Shown here one piece after another: positions 31,416-38,805 of a DNA stretch of 38,805 nt (position 1 is its first letter; every line of letters starts with the position of its first letter). The notes under the pieces were generated by a model that saw nothing but the letters and a program-made list of their open reading frames with translations, had not been told where the DNA came from and made no database searches. The stretch comes from Lachnospiraceae bacterium. GTDB taxonomy: Bacteria > Bacillota > Clostridia > Lachnospirales > Lachnospiraceae. The position numbers and the translations under genes were made by a program. Location of the stretch: NCBI GenBank assembly GCA_024403485.1, contig JAKSRT010000012.1:1-38805 (forward strand). The letters are read 5' to 3'.

Positions 31416-32228
31416 TCAGACTGCTGTAAATCTAACGTGTCCGGACAAATATATTTCATTTTCAGAGCTAACTTTTATACCAAGCTCTCCGCCCGGTTCC
31501 GTAAAAAATATATCTGTTTCTTTTTTATACTTCTTGTATAAATAATATCCTGTAGCGGTTGTTCCGCTGGCACAGGAGTTTTCCCAGTAAAATGCCTTAA
31601 GTGCTGGAACATACACAAGCGGTGTAAGCTTTCTCTCAGCCTCATTTAAAAACATAAGTCCCATTCCGTCTGAACCGATTTCTTCGCACCATTTTATTAC
31701 AGCTTTCTCTGCAACTTCTTTTGAAAGCGTTTCAACTTCAGCACTGTCAAATATTATATGATACATTCCCTGAAATTTAACCATAGGAAGCCTGTAGTCC
31801 CTTCCGGCAAAAGAAAAATCCCTGTACTCAAAGCCAATAGGAGAAGGCATGGAAACCTTTCCTGCGTAGTAATTTTCATCAAGACATTCTATTTCGACAT
31901 CTAAAACAGATGGAGAACCCGAGGGTTTTACTTTCACTGTTTTCTTTTGTCCAAGGGTCAGTCCACTTTTTTTTGCAAACAATGCTCCCGTAGACATGGT
32001 GGCATTACCGCAAAATTCTCCACCGGCCATCTGTAGTCGTATGTCTGCACCCGGACAGTCACAGAAAACAAACCCCACTTGTTCGCAAGCGGGGTATTTT
32101 TTACAGAAATAATCGGAAACTATAGTATACTCTTCTTTTGGCACTGTAGATTCCACTAAGATAGTTATATTTCCGGTCGGATCTATGTAATTGTATTTTA
32201 AATCATCATATGAAACAGACATTTTCAT
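31416..32228 (-). CDS. DapF/CntK-like cofactor-independent amino acid racemase or epimerase
   Basis: A 270-residue enzyme with the diaminopimelate-epimerase fold. The two catalytic cysteines are C73 in MAGGEFCGNATMS and C219 in YWENSCASGTTATG. The first motif, with its MAGGEFCGN run, is closer to the histidine racemase CntK and relatives than to true DapF (which has CGNGxR). Reaction: two-base proton exchange at an amino acid alpha-carbon. It is the last gene, 19 bases after the ATPase, of a polar amino acid importer operon, so its substrate is probably the imported amino acid; histidine is a guess from CntK. AGGA is close to two possible starts (32228 and 32222). Confidence 0.72.
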   Translation of the reverse strand: MKMSVSYDDLKYNYIDPTGNITILVESTVPKEEYTIVSDYFCKKYPACEQVGFVFCDCPGADIRLQMAGGEFCGNATMSTGALFAKKSGLTLGQKKTVKVKPSGSPSVLDVEIECLDENYYAGKVSMPSPIGFEYRDFSFAGRDYRLPMVKFQGMYHIIFDSAEVETLSKEVAEKAVIKWCEEIGSDGMGLMFLNEAERKLTPLVYVPALKAFYWENSCASGTTATGYYLYKKYKKETDIFFTEPGGELGIKVSSENEIYLSGHVRFTAV

Positions 32229-32247
32229 ACATCCTAATAAAAATATA

Positions 32248-33018
32248 TTACTGCTGATAATTCTTTAAGAACTGCTTTGTTCTTTCCTGAGTAGGATTAC
32301 CGAATACTTCTTCAGGATCGCCTTCTTCGATAATGTAACCACCATCCATAAAAATAACTCGATTACTTACACCACGGGCAAAACTCATTTCGTGTGTAAC
32401 AATAACCATTGTCATTTTCTCTTCAGCCAACTGGCGAATAATTTTTAATACTTCACCGGTAAGCTCAGGATCAAGCGCAGATGTAGGCTCATCAAAGAAA
32501 AGAATGTCGGGGTTTAGCGCCAAAGCTCTTGCTATAGCCACTCTTTGCTGCTGTCCGCCTGACAACTGGCAGGGATATGCATCAGCCTTATCGGCCAATC
32601 CCATTTTTTCAAGAAGCTCTCTTGCTTCTTTTTCAACTTCTGCTTTATCTCTTTTCTGAACATTAATCGGAGCATGCATAACATTCTTTAATACAGAAAA
32701 ATGAGGAAACAGATTAAACTGCTGGAATACCAAACCAAAATAGCTCTTTACATGAGTTATTTCTTTTTTGGGAAGATATACAGGTTTTCCGCCTTCCTCG
32801 GTGTTAGCTACAACAACATCCTCATACTGAATCATTCCGTCATCGATTTTTTCGAGCAAAGTAGCACATCTTAACAGTGTTGATTTACCGGAACCGGAGG
32901 GTCCGATAATAGACACTACTTCACCTTTTTCTACTTCAAAAGAAATACCTTTTAATACCTCATTATCATCAAAGGATTTCTTTATATTTTTCATTTGTAA
33001 AACTAAATTGTTTTCCAT
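32248..33018 (-). CDS. Polar amino acid ABC transporter, ATP-binding subunit
   Basis: A 256-residue GlnQ/HisP-type ATPase. Walker [10 protein letters not shown] is at 39-47, Q-loop [17 protein letters not shown], signature [15 protein letters not shown] at about 147-161, Walker [16 protein letters not shown] at about 170-184, and the switch histidine in [10 protein letters not shown]. It powers uptake of a polar amino acid together with the upstream permease and lipoprotein. AAGGAGG lies about ten bases before the ATG and 15 bases separate it from the permease. Confidence 0.95.
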   Translation of the reverse strand: MENNLVLQMKNIKKSFDDNEVLKGISFEVEKGEVVSIIGPSGSGKSTLLRCATLLEKIDDGMIQYEDVVVANTEEGGKPVYLPKKEITHVKSYFGLVFQQFNLFPHFSVLKNVMHAPINVQKRDKAEVEKEARELLEKMGLADKADAYPCQLSGGQQQRVAIARALALNPDILFFDEPTSALDPELTGEVLKIIRQLAEEKMTMVIVTHEMSFARGVSNRVIFMDGGYIIEEGDPEEVFGNPTQERTKQFLKNYQQ

Positions 33019-33033
33019 AATATAATATCCTCC

Positions 33034-33681
33034 TTATTGATAATAATTCAGTTTCTTTTCCACTTTACCCATTGCAAAATCTACGATTGCATTAAATACA
33101 AAGTAGAATACACCGGCAACTATAAAGGGCATAAAACTTGTCTGAGAGTTAGCAATTTCCTTACCGATAGTGAACATTTCCTGATAAGAAACCGTAAATG
33201 CCATTGAAGTATCCTTTACCAAAGTTACTACTTCGTTGGTTACACTGGGCATAATACGTTTGATAACCTGCGGAAGAATAATTCTTATAAATGTCTGAGT
33301 TTTTGAATAGCCAAGAACTTCTGCTGCTTCATACTGACCTTTTGCAATAGATTCTATACCGCCTCTGTATATTTCAGCAAAATATGCAGCATAGTTAATA
33401 GAAAATGCAATAACAACCGGAATCAGCTTATTCTTTGACACTGTTAAACCAAACAAATAATACGGGCCATATGTAACAGCCAGCAACTGAAGCATCAAAG
33501 GCGTTCCACGTAAAACCGAAATCACAAACCTGGTAACTCCGGATACTACTTTATTTTTGCTCATTCTAAGAAGAGCAACTATCATTCCGAGCGGAAGTGA
33601 AAATAAAACCGTCAGAAAGAAAATTGCACAGGTCCTTTCAAGACCTGTAGCCATTTTAATGACCATTGTCCATAAAGACAT
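33034..33681 (-). CDS. Polar amino acid ABC transporter, permease subunit
   Basis: A 215-residue membrane subunit of the HisM/GlnP family, with about five helices. It has the TSNYxAYFAE-type region (FSINYAAYFAEIYRGGIESIAKGQYEAAEVLGYS, about 98-131) that docks with the ATPase, followed by IRIILPQVIKRIMPSVTNEVV. Only one permease gene is present, so the transporter would use a homodimer. AGAGAGG lies seven bases ahead of the ATG. Confidence 0.93.
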   Translation of the reverse strand: MSLWTMVIKMATGLERTCAIFFLTVLFSLPLGMIVALLRMSKNKVVSGVTRFVISVLRGTPLMLQLLAVTYGPYYLFGLTVSKNKLIPVVIAFSINYAAYFAEIYRGGIESIAKGQYEAAEVLGYSKTQTFIRIILPQVIKRIMPSVTNEVVTLVKDTSMAFTVSYQEMFTIGKEIANSQTSFMPFIVAGVFYFVFNAIVDFAMGKVEKKLNYYQ

Positions 33682-33720
33682 AAAATAACCTCTCTCAATA
33701 TACTCTTATATAATACATAT

Positions 33721-33749
33721 TCCCGGAGACACTTTAAGCATCTCCGGGA
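33721..33749 (-). other. Intercistronic hairpin between binding-protein and permease genes
   Basis: TCCCGGAGA (33721-33729) and TCTCCGGGA (33741-33749) form a perfect nine-pair stem with an 11-base loop. No U-run follows on the minus strand, so it is better read as an mRNA-stability or processing stem that raises binding-protein output relative to the permease. Confidence 0.65.
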
Positions 33750-33778
33750 AACAATAAAGATACTATGTTTATTTCCGA

Positions 33779-34561
33779 TTATCTAAGGAAAACAAGGTTG
33801 TCAATGATATCGGGATACTTTTCAGCGATCTTTGCATATGTACCGTCTTTTACAAGATCTGCTACGGCGCCTTCAATTGCCTTACAAAGTTCTTCATCTC
33901 CTGAACGGAAAGCGATACCATACTGTTCGCCACCAAACTGTTCATCAAGAATCTTGTAACCTTCATTTTCGTTGGCATAGCTTAATGCTACGGGATAGTC
34001 AACAAATACTGCTTCAACTGCTTCACCACCAAGTTCGGTAAAGCACTTAAGGAAGCTGTCACATGTAATAAGGTTGTTGAAGGTGTCTCTCATATCTGAA
34101 AGATCGTTGTTAAGAAGATCTTCACCGGAAGTACCAAGCATTACTGCAACATCCTTACCTGCAAGATCAGCTGCTGTATTGATTCCGCTGTTTTCTTTAA
34201 CAATAATTACCTGTGCATTTTCATAGTAAGGAGCAGAAAGAACATAACCTGCTTCTTTCATGCTGTCTAAGATTGTCATACCTGCCCATACACAGTCACA
34301 TTCGTGAGCATCAAGCTGAACAAGCTTTTCATCCCAGTTAACACCGAAGATTTCGAACTCATAACCAAGCTTTTCACAAGCTGCACGACAAATTTCAACG
34401 TCAAAACCGGTATATTCACCGTCATCTCCCATATAGCTGAAAGGAGGATATTCTGCGTCGATACCCATAATAAACTTCTTTGAAGAATCCTTTGTGCTGC
34501 CACAAGCTACTAAAGAAAGAGTCATGGCTGCCATTAATAATACTGCTAAAAACTTTTTCAT
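33779..34561 (-). CDS. Polar amino acid ABC transporter, substrate-binding lipoprotein
   Basis: A 260-residue extracellular lipoprotein of SBP family 3. The signal peptide MKKFLAVLLMAAMTLSLVAC ends in lipobox LVAC with the acylated cysteine at 20. The mature part starts KKFIMGIDAEYPPFSYMGDDGEYTGFDVEI, the standard N-lobe, followed by LVQLDAHECDCVWAGMTI and AVMLGTSGED. The ligand cannot be assigned by eye. It is the first gene of the importer-racemase operon. AAAGGA is the ribosome binding site. Confidence 0.92.
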   Translation of the reverse strand: MKKFLAVLLMAAMTLSLVACGSTKDSSKKFIMGIDAEYPPFSYMGDDGEYTGFDVEICRAACEKLGYEFEIFGVNWDEKLVQLDAHECDCVWAGMTILDSMKEAGYVLSAPYYENAQVIIVKENSGINTAADLAGKDVAVMLGTSGEDLLNNDLSDMRDTFNNLITCDSFLKCFTELGGEAVEAVFVDYPVALSYANENEGYKILDEQFGGEQYGIAFRSGDEELCKAIEGAVADLVKDGTYAKIAEKYPDIIDNLVFLR

Positions 34562-34580
34562 CTTTTTATAATCCTTTCCC

Positions 34581-34592
34581 GCACTTTAGTGC
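34581..34592. promoter_or_regulatory. Palindrome at the predicted transcription start of the importer operon
   Basis: GCACT-TT-AGTGC covers about +1 to +12 of the importer promoter. A symmetric site here would suit a repressor. The same GCACT/AGTGC arms recur with a longer centre around 31187-31211 and in the lipoprotein leader hairpin, so it may be coincidental. Confidence 0.35.
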
Positions 34593-34598
34593 AGTAGC

Positions 34599-34627
34599 AT
34601 ATTATCATAATAAAAAACGTATGTAAA
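34599..34627 (-). promoter_or_regulatory. Promoter of the amino acid importer operon
   Basis: TTTACA (34622-34627), 17-base spacer, TAATAT (34599-34604) on the minus strand, about 40 bases before the binding-protein start codon. Confidence 0.65.
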
Positions 34628-34636
34628 GAAATTACT

Positions 34637-35419
34637 TTATTTTTGAGAATTTACACCAATAATTGTATAAGGATACAGCAATTTATATCCTAATTTCATA
34701 GCAAGCTTCATACTTTTCTCGTGAGCTGCATCCCAGCTTGCCACCAAATTTCTTTTTTTACATTCCAAAATTAAAGCGGAACCGGCGGCTGTTGCCAATC
34801 CTTTCTCGCGATAATCCGATCTTGTTACTATTTCTATTTCTATTCCCCCGGGGAAATTACTGTATGAAGATGCACCTGCCACAGGATCTCCGTCTTTTAA
34901 TATCATTACTCCGAGGCCACCGTTTTCCCATTGCTCATATGTATCATAAGAAACAACAAAATTCTCTGCCCAGTCGTTTTCTTTACAGTAAGTAAACAGT
35001 TCTTCATCAATTAATGCAAAAGCATACTCTTCCTTTTTGGAATTAACATTTTCTTCCAGTAAATCAAAATCCATATATTCAAAGGTTCTTTCCATGGCAA
35101 ACCTGGAATATTCGTATACTCTGTCTTTCAGAATTTTTTTTACAACCTGCTCAAAACCTTTTTCTATGCAGCGAATATTAAAACCGTCATTAAATAAGCT
35201 GTCTATAAACTTAACGGCATGTTCTGCATTTATACTGTCTGAATTCCCGGTCAAAAAAACATAGTCTGAAACTACTGCAAATAAAACTGTAGGTTTATCA
35301 TAGTCATCGGTGTACACATCTCCGTTACTTCCGGACAAAGCCGATATTATACATGCATCCTCACAACTCTCAAACCACTTTGCATATTTTTCCCGATTTT
35401 TTGTTTCGATTAACTTCAT
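34637..35419 (-). CDS. GNAT acetyltransferase of the GNAT_acetyltran (PF12746-like) type
   Basis: A 260-residue protein. The C-terminal GNAT fold has GVMILKDGDPVAGASSYSNFPGGIEIEIVTRSDYREKGLATAAGSALILECKKRNLVASWDAAHEKSMKLAMKLGY (about 170-245). This contains an acetyl-CoA loop (YREKGLATA) and the WDAAHEKSxxLAxKLGY ending typical of this family. The N-terminal half is a family-specific domain with a degenerate repeat. ATG 35419 is chosen for the GAGGGAA site ahead of it, against a longer frame from 35464. The substrate is unknown. It precedes the importer promoter on the same strand with no terminator seen. Confidence 0.78.
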   Translation of the reverse strand: MKLIETKNREKYAKWFESCEDACIISALSGSNGDVYTDDYDKPTVLFAVVSDYVFLTGNSDSINAEHAVKFIDSLFNDGFNIRCIEKGFEQVVKKILKDRVYEYSRFAMERTFEYMDFDLLEENVNSKKEEYAFALIDEELFTYCKENDWAENFVVSYDTYEQWENGGLGVMILKDGDPVAGASSYSNFPGGIEIEIVTRSDYREKGLATAAGSALILECKKRNLVASWDAAHEKSMKLAMKLGYKLLYPYTIIGVNSQK

Positions 35420-35487
35420 AATAATTCCCTCATATTTATTATTAAAAACCGATAGAGTTATCATTCTTTCGAGAAATACCTTTTTGT

Positions 35488-36132
35488 TTATCTGAAAATA
35501 ATGTATTTACAAATCGGATTTCCAATCGAAGAAAACTTTTCTTCGTATTCCGTCATTATATTTCCTTTTGAAAGTTCTTCGTCATTATGAAGATCATAAG
35601 TAACTGCTTTTGCTTTCCATCCTGCCGGCTCAAGTTCTTCAACAGCAAAATCAAATAATCCTCTGTTATCTGTTTTAAATTCCAAAGTTCCTTCTTTTTT
35701 CAGGATTACATCATATCTCTTTAAAAATTCTCTTGAAGGAAGTCGTCTTTTTGCATGACGGTCCTTTGGCCACGGATCCGAAAAATTTAAATATATTCTG
35801 TCTACTTCTTCTTTTCCGAATACTTCCGTTATATTCTTGGCGTCCATACATATAAATTTAACATTTGAAGGCTTTTCTTCCAGTGCATCCATTTTCTGTA
35901 TGGCTCTCAGTAAGACGCTTGAATATCTCTCTATTCCGATATAGTTTACATCTGGATGAGCCTTTGCCATATCCATCATGAATCTGCCCTTTCCCATTCC
36001 TATTTCTATATGAAGCGGCTGATTCTTTTCAAATACTTCATTCCACTTTCCCTGCATTGACTGAGGTTCCTTTATTACATAAGGGCTTGCTGCTATTACT
36101 TCTTCAGATCCGGTTATATTTCTTAGTCTCAT
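35488..36132 (-). CDS. trmB: tRNA (guanine-N7-)-methyltransferase
   Basis: A 214-residue SAM-dependent enzyme making m7G46 in tRNA. The SAM loop is HIEIGMGKGRFMMDMA (about 39-54), then YIGIERYSSVLLRAI. The family motif for tRNA binding and catalysis is YLNFSDPWPKDRHAKRRL (about 114-131). The end TEYEEKFSSIGNPICKYIIF is typical. I start it at ATG 36132, with AAAGGA six bases ahead; the longer frame to 36153 includes that site. It lies after the terminator of the symporter gene. Confidence 0.95.
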   Translation of the reverse strand: MRLRNITGSEEVIAASPYVIKEPQSMQGKWNEVFEKNQPLHIEIGMGKGRFMMDMAKAHPDVNYIGIERYSSVLLRAIQKMDALEEKPSNVKFICMDAKNITEVFGKEEVDRIYLNFSDPWPKDRHAKRRLPSREFLKRYDVILKKEGTLEFKTDNRGLFDFAVEELEPAGWKAKAVTYDLHNDEELSKGNIMTEYEEKFSSIGNPICKYIIFR

Positions 36133-36160
36133 GTTTTTCCTTTCATAATACACAGGATAT

Positions 36161-36197
36161 AGAATAAAAAACCCGACGGGATTTTCCCGTCGGGTTT
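36161..36197 (-). terminator. Terminator of the symporter gene
   Basis: AACCCGACGGGA (36170-36181) and TCCCGTCGGGTT (36185-36196) form a 12-pair stem with a three-base loop. TTTTT follows on the minus strand. Confidence 0.9.
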
Positions 36198-36220
36198 GAT
36201 TATATCATATAAATCAGTAC

Positions 36221-37750
36221 TTATTCAGCATCTTCCTTAAGCTTTGCCTTCATTTCAGCCTGAATATCAGGATCATAAGAAAGAATAGGTTCAACATCCT
36301 TACCCTTAATGTTACGTTCAACATAGTTGTTTGTAAGCTTTAATACAACAGGTGTAAGAGCAAGTACACCGATAAGGTTGGGAATCATCATAAGACCGTT
36401 AAATGTATCTGAAATATCCCATGCAAGTGAATTGTCAAGAAGTGCTCCTGAAATGATCATAAGAACGAAAATAATTCTGTAGACCTTTGCACCCTTAACA
36501 CCAAATAAATACTCAACAGCCTTTGAACCGTAATGAGACCATCCCATAACAGTTGTGAAAGCAAAGAGAAGAACTGCTATAGCAATAAACCATTCACCGG
36601 GTTTACCGAAAATTCCGCCAAATGCTTTAGCAACAAGTGTTGCACTGTCAACATCACCAACGGGAGCACCAGTTGAAAGATCAATAGCTCCTGATGAAAG
36701 ACAAACAATTGCTGTCATTGTACAAACAATGATTGTATCTGCAAATACTTCAAAAATACCCCAAAGTCCCTGCTTTACAGGTTCCTTAACATTTGAGTTT
36801 GAATGTACCATAACTGATGAACCAAGACCGGCTTCATTTGAGAAAATACCTCTCTTACATCCGTTCTTAATTGCAAGACTAAGAGCTGTACCTGCTGCAC
36901 CACCGGCTACTGCCTTTGCACCAAAAGCAAACTTGAAGATTGATGCAATCATGGCACCGATTGAAGTAATATGACAGCACATAATAATAAGTGCTCCAAC
37001 AACATAAACAATTGCCATGAAAGGAACTACTCTTTCAGCAACTGCTGCAATTCTCTTAAGACCACCAAGGATAATAAATCCGCCGATAATCATAAGAATC
37101 ACACCAATAAACCATCTGATAATAGATACACCGGCTACTGCAGGAACTGCCATATCACTAAAGAAAGCAGATTCCATATTAAGTGTGATTTTATTAATCT
37201 GACCTAAGTTACCGATACCAAATGAAGCAAGTACTGCAAAGCATGCAAATACAACTGCAAGAACTTTACCGACATTCTTCATGCCCTTGTATGATCCAAG
37301 ACCATCTCTTAAATAATACATAGGACCGCCTGACCATTCGTTCTCGGCATTTTTACGACGATAATAAATACCAAGAATATTTTCTGAATAGTTGGTCATC
37401 ATTCCCAATAAAGCTGCAACCCACATCCAGAATACTGCACCGGGTCCACCTACACAGATAGCAGCAGCAACACCGGCGATATTACCTGTACCAATTGTAG
37501 CTGCAAGTGCTGTACAAAGAGCCTGGAACTGAGATACAGCTCCTACCTCACTCTTATTGTGAGTATCCTTGTGAAATACTGTGGCAATAGTATTTGACCA
37601 CCAATGTCTTAAATGTGAAAACTGAAAGAATTTTGTTATTGCAGAACAAACAACACCTGTTCCCAATAAAAGAATGATTGCGAACCAGCCCCACGCGAAG
37701 CTGTTGACTGCGTCATTGACGCTTGTTACGTTAGAAATAAAATTTTCCAT
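36221..37750 (-). CDS. Sodium:alanine/glycine symporter (AGCS family)
   Basis: A 509-residue integral membrane transporter with about ten or eleven helices. The family signature is plain: QALCTALAATIGTGNIAGVAAAICVGGPGAVFWMWVAALLGMMTNYSE (about 75-122). It is followed by GGPMYYLRDGLG, NGCKRGIFSNEAGLGSSVMVHS and GWSHYGSKAVEYLFG. It takes up alanine or glycine with Na+. A glycine riboswitch in its leader argues for glycine. AGGAGA is the ribosome binding site and directly adjoins the aptamer. Confidence 0.94.
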   Translation of the reverse strand: MENFISNVTSVNDAVNSFAWGWFAIILLLGTGVVCSAITKFFQFSHLRHWWSNTIATVFHKDTHNKSEVGAVSQFQALCTALAATIGTGNIAGVAAAICVGGPGAVFWMWVAALLGMMTNYSENILGIYYRRKNAENEWSGGPMYYLRDGLGSYKGMKNVGKVLAVVFACFAVLASFGIGNLGQINKITLNMESAFFSDMAVPAVAGVSIIRWFIGVILMIIGGFIILGGLKRIAAVAERVVPFMAIVYVVGALIIMCCHITSIGAMIASIFKFAFGAKAVAGGAAGTALSLAIKNGCKRGIFSNEAGLGSSVMVHSNSNVKEPVKQGLWGIFEVFADTIIVCTMTAIVCLSSGAIDLSTGAPVGDVDSATLVAKAFGGIFGKPGEWFIAIAVLLFAFTTVMGWSHYGSKAVEYLFGVKGAKVYRIIFVLMIISGALLDNSLAWDISDTFNGLMMIPNLIGVLALTPVVLKLTNNYVERNIKGKDVEPILSYDPDIQAEMKAKLKEDAE

Positions 37751-37757
37751 TTTTTTC

Positions 37758-37835
37758 TCCTGTCCTTTTGCCTGAGAGATCGGTAAGTTACCTTACACCT
37801 TCGGCTCTTCTCCATTGAAGAAGTCTCTCCAGAAA
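37758..37835 (-). ncRNA. Glycine riboswitch, single aptamer
   Basis: The minus-strand leader reads CTGGAGAGACTTC, then GAGCCGAAGGTGTAAGG and finally ATCTCTCAGGCAAAAGGACAG, the conserved blocks of the gcvT glycine aptamer in order. GGAGAGA pairs with TCTCTC (P1 region). Only one aptamer is present, and the upstream 40 bases are AT-rich with no second one. The 3' end runs straight into the AGGAG ribosome binding site with no terminator, so control is probably translational. Confidence 0.9.
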
Positions 37836-37877
37836 AATTTATTATTTTTATTACTTTAAATTATTAAAGTTAATGAA

Positions 37878-37906
37878 ATAATAATAACTATTTCTATTCA
37901 TGTCAA
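37878..37906 (-). promoter_or_regulatory. Promoter of the riboswitch-symporter transcript
   Basis: Perfect TTGACA (37901-37906), 17-base spacer, TATTAT (37878-37883) on the minus strand, about 40 bases upstream of the aptamer. It lies back-to-back with the likely promoter of the carboxypeptidase gene. Confidence 0.8.
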
Positions 37907-37929
37907 CGAAAAATTAGTATAAAATAAGT

Positions 37930-38805
37930 ATGATGAGTATTTTTAATAACAAATTATTATTAAAACTAAATACTGTCCTTTTGATTGCTTCTTTTCTTTT
38001 AACTCCAGTTTATGTTCACGCTGATAACTTAAGTGAAATGGAAGAAAGAAAATCCTGGCCTATACAGTCCAACGAAATAGAAAACTGGCCGGAAGGTCCC
38101 GCTATCGGTTCTGCCAGCGCAATATTAATGGATGCTGAATCCGGTATTATTCTTTATGAAAAGAACATTCACGATGAAATGTATCCTGCCAGTACCACAA
38201 AACTTATGACATGCCTTCTGGCTATGGAAAAAGAAGGTGTCAAATTAAGTGATATGGTTCCTTTTTCATATGAGGCTGTTTATACTGTTCCCTACGATGG
38301 TTCCAATATGGGAATGGATGCCGGAGAATCTATGACTTTGGAAGATTGCCTGTACGGAATTCTTGTCCTTTCTGCCAACGAAGTTTCAAATGCAGTAGGT
38401 GAATATGTCAGCGGTGATGCAGAATCCTTTGTTGAATTGATGAATAAAAGGGCTAAAGAGCTTGGTTGTTTAAATACACATTTCAATAACGCACACGGAT
38501 ATACAGATGAGAATCATTATACAAGTGCTTACGATCTTGCTTTAATCGCCAGAGAATTTTTTAAAAACGAACTTTTAGCCAAAATATCCCGTACAAAAAG
38601 ATATCACTGGTATCCTACAGACACACAGCCCGATGACATCGATCTTCCTTCAAAAAATTATTTCTTAACCGGTGCATACAATTATAACGGTTTTATAGGT
38701 TCAAAAACCGGATTTACCGATGAATCCCGTCAGGTTTTGGTCAGCTGTGCCGAAAGAAACGGCATGAAATTAATTTGTGTAGTTATGAAGCAGGAAACTC
38801 CTTAT
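37930..38805 (+). CDS. D-alanyl-D-alanine carboxypeptidase (peptidase S11), 3' part cut by window edge
   Basis: The first 292 residues of a secreted penicillin-binding protein that trims pentapeptides in peptidoglycan. A signal peptide (about 1-32, ending TPVYVHA) precedes the catalytic domain. All three S11 motifs are present: serine in PASTTKLMT (SxxK) near residue 91, SAN in VLSANEVSNAVG near 150, and KTG in GSKTGFT near 259. The remainder, with the usual C-terminal domain, lies outside. Two in-frame ATGs (37930, 37933) lack a ribosome binding site; TATAAA (37918-37923) sits six bases ahead, so the mRNA may start at or very near the ATG. Confidence 0.92.
   Translation, partial: MMSIFNNKLLLKLNTVLLIASFLLTPVYVHADNLSEMEERKSWPIQSNEIENWPEGPAIGSASAILMDAESGIILYEKNIHDEMYPASTTKLMTCLLAMEKEGVKLSDMVPFSYEAVYTVPYDGSNMGMDAGESMTLEDCLYGILVLSANEVSNAVGEYVSGDAESFVELMNKRAKELGCLNTHFNNAHGYTDENHYTSAYDLALIAREFFKNELLAKISRTKRYHWYPTDTQPDDIDLPSKNYFLTGAYNYNGFIGSKTGFTDESRQVLVSCAERNGMKLICVVMKQETPY

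Overview
The window looks like chromosomal DNA of a low-GC, Gram-positive anaerobe, most likely a gut or rumen Lachnospiraceae (Butyrivibrio/Roseburia-like). The grounds are AT-rich sigma-A promoters, strong AGGAGG-type ribosome binding sites, rubrerythrin and rubredoxin-type oxygen defence, a clostridial iron alcohol dehydrogenase, a eukaryotic-type HisA and mannan-oligosaccharide enzymes. Family and genus are inferred from protein style only; no marker gene is present. No prophage, CRISPR array, plasmid function or intact transposase was seen. Both ends cut genes: a uracil permease at the left and a D-Ala-D-Ala carboxypeptidase at the right.

Layout. 1-5.5 kb: uracil permease (partial), a GtrII-like membrane glucosyltransferase followed by a eukaryotic-type HisA, then an AraC regulator divergent from a GH113-type cytoplasmic mannanase. 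5.5-9.3 kb: HerA/DUF853 ATPase and a glycogen debranching enzyme whose promoter would start the mRNA at the ATG itself. 9.4-14 kb: two tandem paralogous multi-pass GT-C-like proteins and an RlmI-type rRNA methyltransferase. 13.95-14.9 kb: three copies of a roughly 42-bp dispersed repeat that form or border gene ends, with a 12-codon mini-ORF between two of them. 14-20.9 kb: 2H phosphoesterase, acyltransferase-3, D-lactate dehydrogenase with a cysteine-rich tail, flavin reductase-rubredoxin fusion, rubrerythrin with a PerR-box-like site, two GNATs, a YczE-like membrane protein and a flavodoxin-family protein.

21-26.9 kb is the metabolic centrepiece: a minus-strand operon of GH2 beta-mannosidase, YihS/mannose-isomerase-type enzyme, PfkB fructokinase and LacI regulator. 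Together these would take mannosides to mannose, fructose and fructose-6-phosphate without phosphomannose isomerase. Its promoter carries helically phased ATTTTAAGTA direct repeats. The GH113 enzyme 16 kb away could feed the same route.

27-38.8 kb: iron alcohol dehydrogenase, two small proteins, a lipoprotein with a C-terminal papain-like domain, tRNA-Pro(CGG), a polar amino acid ABC importer operon ending in a DapF/CntK-like racemase, a GNAT, TrmB, and a Na+:alanine/glycine symporter under a glycine riboswitch, divergent from the carboxypeptidase. No gene-free stretch exceeds 300 bases; the longest gaps (905-1173 and 26753-27009) hold promoters, repeats and a terminator, described below.
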